NCBI GenBank assembly: GCA_039566865.1
Contig: CM076948.1
Span: 20,657,001 to 20,721,000 of the forward strand
Direction: 5' to 3'
From: Aurelia coerulea
Taxonomy: Eukaryota > Cnidaria > Scyphozoa > Semaeostomeae > Ulmaridae
Length of the DNA: 64,000 bases
A model generated the notes under the pieces. It was not told the DNA's origin. It did no database searches and saw only the letters and a list, made by a program, of their open reading frames with translations. Made by a program: the position numbers and the translations under genes. Shown here piece after piece: positions 45,301 to 57,300 of the stretch (positions within the stretch are counted from its first letter, which is position 1; the number at the start of each line of letters is the position of its first letter).

Positions 45301-48300
45301 AAAATATCTTGATTTCTGGGACCGAAAAGTCGTTGAAAAAACTTTCTGTGACAGTAGGGTGCTCCAAGCAAGAATCCATTTTTTGGCACGTCATGATAGA
45401 AATACGTGGGAAACACTTTGAAGATTGGTCAGTAATCCTCAATCTCAGTTGTAAAGGAAGTTTATTGAATTATGTTGACTTTGCGACTGACTACTTACCA
45501 AGTTATAAACAGTATTGTTGTAGTCTGGAGATAGCCTAATTTAACCAAACATCAATCCAATTTCTAAAGACTTGAAATGCAAAGAGAAAATTGAGGACTT
45601 TAAACTTCCCCCTTCTTTTTGCATTTCTTTCTTTCTGGAGACCTGACAAAATTTCTGGGCCCATGGGTGCCGTGGTCCGCTATTTTTTCCACCCATGTTT
45701 TTTGACAATCTGAGAGTTGAGTTTCTTATGGTCAGTTTCTTATGAAAAAATACGTGCAATTAGATATAACATACCTCTATTTCTCCACAAAGTTCCCCAA
45801 TCAAATGCAATAGTTGAACAATTTCTTTTCCATATTTCCAAAAACAGTGTTGTCCAGATCAGATTCAAGGCCGCAAACCATGCATTCTCCTCTTTATTTT
45901 CATCGTAGATGAAGAATTTATGGAATATGGCAATGAGACATGGAGGAATCAGGAACTTCGTGTAGAAGCCAAGGAATGCAAAATACAGGGCAATTGTCTC
46001 ACCAAAGTATTCTCTTATATCATCTAAAAGCATAACGATACATTGCTCTTATGGTATGAATGCAGTAAATGCAAAAAGTATCCATACATCATACATTTAC
46101 TCAGAACCTGATGTGTCTACAGACGGCCCTAAGAGCACAAATATTTCGTAAGAAACGGAGAATTAGACAAAGTATTTAAATAAGTTTCTTGAAATTATCT
46201 CGCTATTTCAGTAGTTAAATTTTCATTAAGTTTTCTAAGAAGTTTCCTCAAATTATTGCTCACTGCTCAAGTCAATGAAAGATCTCCTTTTCAAGAATCT
46301 TTAAAAAGATTGTGTATTGACGCAGCCTGCTCACGACTCTCCTTGAAAATCGAAAAGGGAGAGCCGTTAGAAGGCTGCATCCACCTGGGAAACAGTCTTT
46401 AGGCCATACTTTTCAGAGCGCGGTAACTGTTCGAAACTCACGCCATAAAAGAGCAACCAAGGCTGCACTACCAAGAAGCAACAAATAAAAAAAAAATGAT
46501 TAAAATGAAGACAAGCAAGGTAGTGAAATACAGCATAGAGCTCAAATCATTAAAAAGGTGGGTGTAAAATTCTATGACATTTTCTTTGAATTGAATACCT
46601 TGAAAGGAACTTATGGTACTTCGCTATAAATCCGCCTTGGACATTTTTGATAGTTGATTTTTACCAAAATGGCAGCAATTTAACTATTTTTGAAAAAATT
46701 CATGGAAAATTTTGAAAAAATTTAAATCATCGTAAACCCTAAACCAATTGAGGAAAAATGATGTAACCTTCAAGAAAACCCTAGTTTATGAAGGTGTACA
46801 ATATAGGGGCAAGCAGAAATCTGTAGCTTTTCTGGTCTAGGATTTAGAAGTTTGATGACGTTATAGCCTCAAATTCTATAAAGCCGTAATTTTGAAACTA
46901 ATCAAGATATCAATAGATTTCCCCGGCAGATTTTGCAGCAGAAAACCCCAAGTTCCTTCCAAGCCTTTTTATCGGGCAGCCCCCCCCCCCAAATTTTATC
47001 TCCCCCTACGCCGATGAGCATAAGCGTACGAGCCGAGGGGCCGGGAGCAGTAGCCCCCCAACTTTAGAAAACTTCAACCCAAATCGTACAAAAAAATGCC
47101 CTCAGTCGGGCAAAAATCATGGTAAACAATGGACTTTGTGTAGGGCAGCCCCCACCCCACCTAGATTTTTCTTTCCATATGCTTCCAAGACATTTAGTTC
47201 AAAGAAAAATGTAATAGAATTTTGCGTTGACCTTTTTTAAAGATTTGAGCCCTATGTTATGAAATTACAGTTATTCATTTAGGAATATTTAGGTCAGGTC
47301 TTGTGGACACGATCGACCCAAATGGTGTCCACAATACCCGTGGCGTGGCCAAACGCTATGAGATCGGTATTTTGCGAATAAATGGCTTTCTGTTCTGTAC
47401 CTTAATCCTGCCTGGAATTAGCTAGAAGACGAATCGTAGAGATAACATCAGAAGGATTACTAGCTAGCAAGCCAGACTTAACGAAAATAAAAATAACCAG
47501 ACCTTCGATCTCAATCGAAAGTAGGTTGTGCTAGACATTTTAGATAGCAAGGCTGGAGGTCTGATATTCATACTTGTCATTACATGGAGATTGAAGGTCA
47601 ATTGGGCACACAGTTTTGGAAGGCTTTGATTGTTACGTGAGATCGTACGATGTCTAGGTACTGCTTCAGCTAAATCAATAAAACGCTTCCCCTTTTCGTG
47701 TTCAGCCTATGGCAAAGTAGAAAAAGCGTAGTCACTGTATTTCCTCCAATAAATGCCCGGAGCATAAAAAGGCTCATACATCTGATCGCAGTGCTTAATA
47801 GATATTTTGATGTGATCGATCAACGGCGAAGGAAATGACGAATACGCTCCAGCGAAAGCTGCTCGAGGCGAGTTCTCCATTTCGTTACGAGGCATCTCAG
47901 CCATAGAACATCTTTTCAGCTACATACAGGCAATTACTTCTCATGGATTACCTAATCTGGACCAAGAATTCAAAACCAATAGTTATGTGGAGGGATATCT
48001 ATCACGCGTAGGGGCTTTGTGGTAGCTATTTGCCAGATTTGCATCCACCATTTACCAAAACGAACTGCTTCCGGGCAAGCAAGCCTTTTCAAATTCGCTC
48101 TGAACTGACCATTGGCAACGACTTTGCTTGCAGGAAGGTCCATCGTTCCGATTACTAGTCGATTTCTAACCTTATTCCTGATGCAAACGCTCGTCGCTCC
48201 ACCATTCAAATTTCGACATTTCTTAATTCTCCTTCTTAACCAAGCGTTCCAATTTAATCTAATTTCCTCCCATTTTATTATAGTTTCCAGCGCTCAAACC

Positions 48301-51300
48301 TACGGTTAGGGCGAATTTTAGATTAAACAGCATAACTTAAAATCTAGCCTTCCATTACACTGCGTTCCTGACTGATTTGGGACCCAGGGGCTCAGGGGAG
48401 ACATTTAGTATCTACGCTTAGTATCTACGTCAGTCCGAAAAATATTCAGGAATCACAAAAATATCAGTTTAGCCTCATTACAACTCAAAAATGGCTCATT
48501 TCATACCTTGACATCTGTAAACGAACATAGAAAATCCTGAAACAATGAAAATTGAGGACAGAATTGCTGTACTCTGGGTACCAGCCTCTCTAACATTTTT
48601 TTATGTTAGAGAGTCTGGTACCCAGGGTAGAATTGCTGTTAAAGAACCCAGAAATATCATTTTGACAATATTTGACGCCCAAAAATATCAAAAACATAAC
48701 TTCAGTTTATTTTGACCCAAAAATATCACTTTGGACAATATTCTGACGCAAAAATATCGGACTTACCTCTCCCTATGTTCATATGCTGAGTGCCCCCCTG
48801 GGATTTGGGATAAATCTGTTTGTCAAATCTAATCCTGCTTTGGCAAGTGTAAATGTAGTAACTTCAACTTTGGGTGTCAAAAGAGCAAAATGGTGGATTT
48901 ATCATTGCAAAACTTAGCAGCATTTCAACAAGAGACTGAGTGTTAATCCTTTCGATATTGCTGGAAAGAAACAGTTGTCAGACCATGGTTTATGGCCAAG
49001 ACTGGGTAGAGGTCTTTCGTAAAATAAGTACAACAAAATAAAGAAAGAACATTGAAGGTCTAGCATGAAGCCATTGCAGAATGCAGACACACTCCCTGGT
49101 GGACAAATTTGCAAACCAGAGATTCAATTAGTAACCGTAGATGTAGCTCTAATTCTGTGTTAACTTAATTAGAGTATTGAACAAATGGGCCCAAGTTACT
49201 GAACAAGCATCTATTACAAAGCCTAAACTGTGACGAAGATACATCGAACCAGGATGACTCAATGTACAAGCCGAAGGACAGACTCTCTCTGGTCACTTGG
49301 AGGCTTGTTCCAGACAAGCACGTCAAAGGGTGTATGCACTGGTATTCAAGGGGTTATTTGGAACAACTTCGTGTTTGAAAGTACTTTTGATGTAAATAGC
49401 AACGCAAAATCCACTGCGATTTCCATGGTTTGAAGAAACATTCACCTAAGTACTTGTAGTTAGCTTCATGGTACGGCAGTTCTGCAAAGGTGCTTTTTGT
49501 GGCGTTTAGGCTAGGTGGTCTAGAGAAACAGTAGCAGGTCATTTAGACTAAATTGTTTAGGTCATATAGAATCAATACGCGGCTGCTCCGTTTTTTTTTG
49601 AAGTGGAGGGAAATGAGTCGTTGTTCTAGCGGTATCAGTTCGACATGCATCGAGTCTACTGCAGTACTCTTATCATAGCCTAACGGGCTGATCATATGCG
49701 ATATTTCAGCCCGGTTCGTCGAGGGGACATTGACGTGCGATTGTATGAAAAATCTTATCTCGGGCTGAAGTCTAAAGCCTTAAAATTGCTCCCAAAAATG
49801 ATGCGGTAAAAGCTGGATTCTTCTTTTCTTAAATTCAGTGCCTTACTAGCCTGCGCGCAGACTCGACTGGTTTACGAAATCGAATGAGTTGAATGGAAAA
49901 TTGAAAATTCTCTCCCAGTAGTACTCCCAGTAGTTGTATATTTGAATCGATTCTCGCTATGCTCTGCCATCATTGTTGGCAATCTTCATTGCGATATGTT
50001 TAGTGCAATGTCATCTTCAAAGTACGCACGCGCAATGTAAATTCTTAGCCTGTGAGCTGGGCTGAAATAAAATCGGAGCTTATAGCACAGTGATCCATAC
50101 CATGGGTAAAAGAGCTTTAATAAAAAGTTCAACTTTTATTAAGGCTCTGGTACCCAGGGTAAGTGATCCAGAATGTCAAAATTATGTAAAAAAGGCAAAA
50201 TGTCGCAAAAATCGAAATGATAGAAAATCCTAATTTGTATAAATTTTCCAATAAAGTATATATTGAATATCTAAACAAAACAAATCCGAGCTCAATCAGA
50301 CTTCTATATGTCCAGAGTAGTCCAATTTCAGAGTTACAAAAAATCAAACCCTAAAACCCTTCCAGCTATAAGCATTTCACGGTCCCTTGAGGGGTGTTCA
50401 TTGATTTTACAATATCTTTGCAGGGAATCGCCAAATTTAAAAAATAAATTTTATAATTTGAAGAATATCATTTTCTCTTTCAAGAAAAGGCAAGCATGGT
50501 CACTTTTGATAACTTATAAGGCATTTATAGCTATTTACAACACCTCCTTTTTCTCCGGAAGTAGCCACAGAAGACATGTCAATTTCACAACTTTGTAGTT
50601 GAAAATATAAAAACTAAGTGAAAGTAGGTATAAACACCTAATGTGCACCAAGTGCCATACTTCAGTAATCCATAGGCAAAGGGAATCGTGCGGAATCGTA
50701 CATGGAGGAAAATTACGAAAATTACAAAAAATCAGCTTCTCTTGTTTTAGAAAATCTTGCTTCCCGGTACAATTATCACTGAAATATAATCTTGCAGTTA
50801 GCTATGTAATATCAATTAGTTTGGTCTTCTTGATAGTGAGGGTGAAAGAAAGTATATCGTGTCAATGTTTAAACCATCTCATGCAAAATAGCAAATAGCA
50901 TGCTCCCATTTCTGTGATGATTACCAAAGGAGGTACAGAATGTATGTTTTTAAATTTTCGTAATTTTCCTCCATGTACGATTCCGCACGATTCCCATTGC
51001 CTATGGTTTACTGAAGTATGACACTTAGTGCACATAAGGTGTTTACACCCCCTTTAACTTAATTTTTATATTTTCAACTACAAAGTTGTGAAATTGACAT
51101 GTCTTAAGGGGCTGCTGCCGGAGAAAAAGGAGGTATTGTAAATAGCTATAAATGCTGTATAAAGTTATCAAAAGTGACCATGCTTGCCTTATCTTGAAAG
51201 AGAAAATTATATTCTTCAAATTAATAAAAAGTTTTTTTAAATTGGACGATTCCTACATGTAGACCCATTATCCAACTGGAGAAACGGTCTACGAATTAAT

Positions 51301-54300
51301 GAGCGAAAGCTTGCTACTACAGTTCCAGATTTCTAGAATTTAATTTATGCAGTCTTTGTTTAGACGGGTTTCAGACATTATCTGAAAAGAGGATTAACAT
51401 TGACGCAGCAAGCTTTATCTCTTTATTTCGTAGACCCTTTATTCTTTAGGATGATGGGTCTACTTAACATATCCTTGGAGTTGCAATTCTCTCTTGGTTA
51501 TTGTGACTGCTGCAGTGCAGTTATGACGAGTATTGAGATCATTCCATTTTCACCAGAGGAAACAGCGCAGCTCAAAATGCTTTATACTCCTTTTAAGAAG
51601 CAAGGGCAGACCTTCGTCAGAACCCTTCCTGGAAACTGTGTCCTACCTGCCGCTTACGAGAAGTTCAAAGACCGTTACAAAACGTGGCAGGTTCGCCCAG
51701 ATGATGTCTATGTGCTCGCTTTTGCTAAAAATGGAACGACATGGTCCCAGGAACTTGTTTCGTGTGTGCAAAGTGGCTGCAACATGGAGACAGCTAGAAG
51801 AGTATCATTAAGTCAAAGAGTGCCTTTCTTGGAACATCCCTGCGTCAGTTATCATATGCCAGAACATGCCTCTGTGAATAACAGTGATCCAATCGGCCTG
51901 CTAGAAAGTATGGCATCCCCTCGAATATTGAAATCCCATTTGCATTTCAGCCTGCTTCCAGATGATCTGCTAGACAAGTCGAAGGTTGTACTGTGCATGA
52001 GAAACCCTAAAGATACAGTTGTGTCATTTTTTCATCATGAAAAGCTCCTGAAACTTCATGGGTATGAAGGCGACTTTCCCACCTATTTCAATTTGTTCAT
52101 GAATAACCAGGTTATTTTCGGACCATATTTTGAGTACATCAAAGAAGCATGGAAAAGGAGAGACCACCCTAATTTGTGCTTGCTTTTTTTTGAAGATATG
52201 AAAAAAGATCAGGCAAGCTCTATCAGAAAAGTTGCCAAGTTTTTCCAGAGATTCAAGACTCCAGGACGCTTGCTCTTATCAGACTGGAAACTATCTATTA
52301 TATAAACAGCAAATTGTCTGAGAAGTCCTGAGAAACATTGTGAGTTAAATGTAAGAATGTTATGCCAAATATGTTGTTGAACTTTTAGTATGAACTAAAC
52401 GACATACGTGACACATACATAATGAGGACTCCTGCTTGCAAGCAAAATAGAATCCTTACTTCTCTATTCGGCTTTTCTCTCTTCCTCGGACAGCGTTGCT
52501 CTATGCTTCACTATTTCTTCAATCTCAATTAAGGTTTCGTTCATTTTGAAAGGCTATAGTAGCAACGACGGCTTCTCACAGCTCCATGTTGACCTCAAGA
52601 TGCTATCACCCACATTTTCAAATTTCACTGTTGCTCCCGCTAAAAAAGCATAGCTGATTGAGCGTGATGGCAGTAAGCAAGTGGGAATGCTTGTTGAACA
52701 TCTCAGTTTTGAGAAAATGAAAGAAAATCCAGCCGTTAACAAAGAGCAAGACATTGTTAAAGCTGAAGAAGGCAACTTCATGCGAAAAGGCCAAGTTGGG
52801 GACTGGAAAAACTACTTCACTGACGAGATGAACAGACAGATGGATGAAGCTATAGAGAAACACCTCAAGCCTGTTGGTTTGGAATTTGAATATGAATTAT
52901 GAACACCAAAGAATCCATGCCATGCATAGGAACTAACAAAATGTGTAGAGGGAAATACAGCTTATTCACTCAACTTGAGCAGGGTTCATACCATGGGTAA
53001 TTAGACACTGCTGGTGTGCTTCTATGGAGGACCGCTGCAACTAATATGTATCTGCGGAGGAATAATATCTATAGTTCTGTGGAGAAGATAGCGAAAGACC
53101 GAAAGACCCTCAATCTCCTACGCTAGCTCCTACATAGTAGCAAATAATGTTTTCCTCCGCAAAATAACAAAGCTGTGGGAATCACGCAAAGCTGAGGCGT
53201 CTAACTTCCTATGTTCATACCAAAGCAATATACTTATTACAGTTCGTCCCTAGTTTTCGCTCGCAATTTCAAAACTTTTTTACTTATTTACTTATTTATG
53301 ACGAATTGTAATCAGTCTACCAAAGCAACGAGGAATTAGAAACGAAATAACATATCGAGTTTCTCAAAAAAGTCTGCAGAGTTGGCTTTTAGTCGAAATC
53401 AAAAACCGAAATTAAAGAAAATTGCAGGACAGGTATGCTCATTAAAGCAACTTTTTCCAGGACATTATTCCAGGAAATGACTGCCTCAGGCATTTAATTC
53501 GTTTGGTTCAAAAGCCGATTGGGAGGCAATTCAATTCTCTTATTTTTTGGGTGTAATGAAAACACTTACTCCTCGGCTTCTGAACCAAAGAAATAAGATT
53601 CCCGTGGTAGATGAAAAGGTACACCCTTCTTCTTTTGATATATGCCTATGGTTGCCTTAAAAATAATTTCTGGAATGCACAACGAGCGCACTAGCTACTT
53701 GGATTTCAGAGAAACTTTTGTGGCTTTGTTTGCTTTGAATTTATGGTTGAGAGAATGTCCTTTGTCTGCAACCGCTAATCGCTTTGAATTCACATGTCAA
53801 CAAAAGCATCGCATGCAAGAAAAGCAACAAAATCTGTCCTTGTTAGCCTTGCCCTTACCTATTGGAATATCCCATCTCTGAAAATTAGCATACCAATTCT
53901 TTTCCAATGACTTCAGCTTCTCCATGTCATGTAATGGAAACAATGTGATTACCTCGTATGCCAAACATCTTGGTACTGAAAAAGAAAAGCATAGTTTTAG
54001 AAAATTTGTAAGGGTTATTTGCGTTTTACAGACTTTCAGAAAACAATTTGAAGGGAATCGTGAAAATTGTTCCTCATTACAGCAATCTTGCTTCAAGGAG
54101 CATAGGTTCCAAATCTTTATCTCGGCGTAAAAAGGTGGGTGTAAAATTCAATGACCTATTTCTTCTGATTGAATGGCTTGTAAAAAATTTTAGATACTTA
54201 TCTATAAATCTACCGTTGGACTTTTCAAAAACTTTGAATATTTTTGGAAATTACGGCGTATCTTACATTTCAACTCATTTGAGGATGTGACGTCATCAAA

Positions 54301-57300
54301 TTTCTAAATCATAAACTAGATGAGTGACAAACTTTTGCTTGATACCATGTTGTAGGCATTCAAAAACTATAGTTTCCTTCGAAATTATTTCATGTTACGT
54401 CAAACTGTTTAGAAATTACGATGGTTTTAAGTTTTTTTGAAAATTTCTCTTGAATTCTTGAAAAAGAAGAAAACACTCTAATTCTGAAAATATTGAAGAT
54501 TTCAGAAAAGTCCAACGGTAGAATTATAAAGAATTAGCTGAAGTTTGATTGAAGTCATTCAGTTCAAAGAAATAGGTCATTCAATTTTACACCAGCCTTT
54601 TTAAAGATTTGGAACCTATGCTGCTTCAAGGATTTGCTTAGACCAAAGCACTGGCTTAGACGTGGGGGCAAATTTGAAATTTCAAGATTAATGTTTTACC
54701 TCTCAAAGCACCAATATCAACAAATGAAGTATCTATGTTCAAGTTAACTATCGAGGAACATTCTGAAATTGATTAGGCATTGATAAAAGCTAACTTCTAA
54801 TTGCTGGACCAAACCAAATCTGTATACTTTTTCTTAGATACGCTGTAGATGACAACCAGCTACTTGAAATCAAAATAGTTTATCGGAACAAGCTTTGTAT
54901 CATCATTAAGGATAGAAACAGTCGCGGGAAGAAACTTTCCAGTTTTATGCATTTCTGATCGAATTCTAATGACAGTTTATTCCTTGAAATTTCCTAAAAA
55001 GTAAAATTTGCGCAAGTTTATTTCCGCGAAATTTCCTGAAATATAGAATCAAATATCTATATGACCCAATATTGACATTCTTTTTAATATTTATCGCATG
55101 TCTTAACAAAATACAGGGAAATTCAATGTGATCTTGTTTAACAACAACCTTTTCGAGCAATGCTACTAACAAGCCTAGGTATGGAAGATTCGGAATTGAA
55201 GGGTAGAGGAACATTTGAGACTAATTCGCGAAAGTTTATTCCCGCGAAATTTCCCATTTGGGCCAATTCGCGAAAGGTAATTCTGAAAATGTTAAGTTTA
55301 TTCCAACAAGCAAATGTTTTTTCCCGTGAAAGTTTCCTCTCTTAAAGTAGCTTGTCTTTCAGCAGTCTGTTGATAACGTTTGGTTTAAGGGAGCACGGCA
55401 CGATCTAGCTTATGGAGATTGTTTACTCATCCGCAAGTTTCAGGAAACGGTCGACCAAAAATCCTTAACAAATTTTAGAAAATGATGATCAAGTTTCGTC
55501 AGGTTTGCAGCCTAACAGCAATGATTATCACATGTGTTGCCACGAACGAGGACAAATTTGGTAAGACAATAGCACGAGTTGGTTTTATTGACACCACAAT
55601 TCAAAGCGATTGGCGATTGCAGGCAAAGGAAATTCTCTCAACCAGTAACTCAGAACAAACAAAGCCGCAAAAGTTTATCTGAAACCCAGGTAGCTAGCGC
55701 GCTCGTTCTGCATTCCAGAAATTAATTTCAAGAGCGAACATGAGCATATATCGAAAGAAGAAGGACATATCTACACATCTACCACGGGCATTTCATTTCT
55801 TTGGTTCAGAAGCTGAGCAGTGAATGCTTCAATTACACCCAAAAATATAAGAGAATTGAATCGCCTCCCAATCGGCTTTTGAACCAAATTGATTAAATGC
55901 CCGTGGCAGATGTGTAGATATATTCTTCTTCTTTCGATCTATGCCCATGTTTGCTCTTAAAAACAATTTCTAGAATGCACAACGTGTGAGCAAGCTACCT
56001 GGGTTTCAGGGCAACTTTTGCGGCTTTGTTTGTTTTGAATCATTGGTTGAGAGAATTTCCTTTGTCTGCTATCGTTAATCGCTTTGAATTGCGGTGTCAA
56101 TCAAAAGCAACTCATGATATAGTCTTACAAAATCTGCCCTGGTTTTTGCCAAGCGTTATCGTCTTGGGAGGATCAAATCCCCTGTAAAAATTCTTCTTCG
56201 CTCGTAGTAATAGCATTTTTGCATCCTCGTAGCGTCATCGTCGTAAGGCAGAAATGGGAAATTTGATGGTGATTTTAGGTCAATTTTAACGTTCCTTGAG
56301 AAGGGGAATTAGAACGGAGTGACCGGTCTCAGGTAATACACCAGTGAGCTATCCTACAAAAGAGTTTGGATCGAGCGATATTTCTATACATTTGCATGCG
56401 CCAGGTTCAATTGAGAGGCGATAGAGCTTCTATCACTTTTGTGCACATTTGAGAATTCTACAAAATGTATGAAATATCGTTCGATTCGAAATCTTATTTA
56501 GAACAGCTAAACAGTCTATTCGAAAATCTAATCGAACAGGTCTGCTGTTAACCAAGATATTTTCAAATATCAATTCTTTCCTATACTGTTATAATTTTGG
56601 AGAAACGCTTGACCTCACAGAGCTCTAAGCAGGGACGACACACTTTGATAAAGATAAACAAAAGTAACTGTTCTGGCTGAGGTATTTAGGGGGAGGGCTT
56701 TAGTTGTGATAGCATCCTAGCTTCTCATATAAACCTGAAGTGAACGCATCGATCCGCGGGAATTACCCAATTAGAGAAGGTTTGTGTTCTGTTAGTTTAG
56801 GCTTTCCAAAATTAGATCAACATTTTGTCTCCCTCTTAGCCTTGTTGATGGACTTGCTCCAAGTCTCGCTCTTGATTCTCTTCCCTTTCTTTCTTCCTTC
56901 CCTGTGTCCTCCTCCTTTCCTCCTTTCCCCTCCTGTATTTATTGATCAAGAGCGAGACTTAGAGCAAGTCCACCTTGTTGATAATTAACGTTTGTGACGA
57001 AGTATATTTCACAACTAGCGGTAGCAATGTGGAAAAACAGAAGAAATTCTTGGTAAGGAATTCGTCACTAAAACCTTCAACAGCCCCGTTGATGAGTTTT
57101 CAGAGATAGTCACTTAAGTTCTACGTTTTGGTTTTTGAGCCAATACTGCGAGGAAATATTTCACGGAGCAAATGTTCCCCAATAGTTCCGCCTTATGGAT
57201 CTGGCCCCAGGTTGGTCAATACTACCAAACTTACCAACAGGTCTGTCTTTGTACAAAGTTGCTTTAGGCACACCGGGTATAAAACCCATATCAGCAGCTG

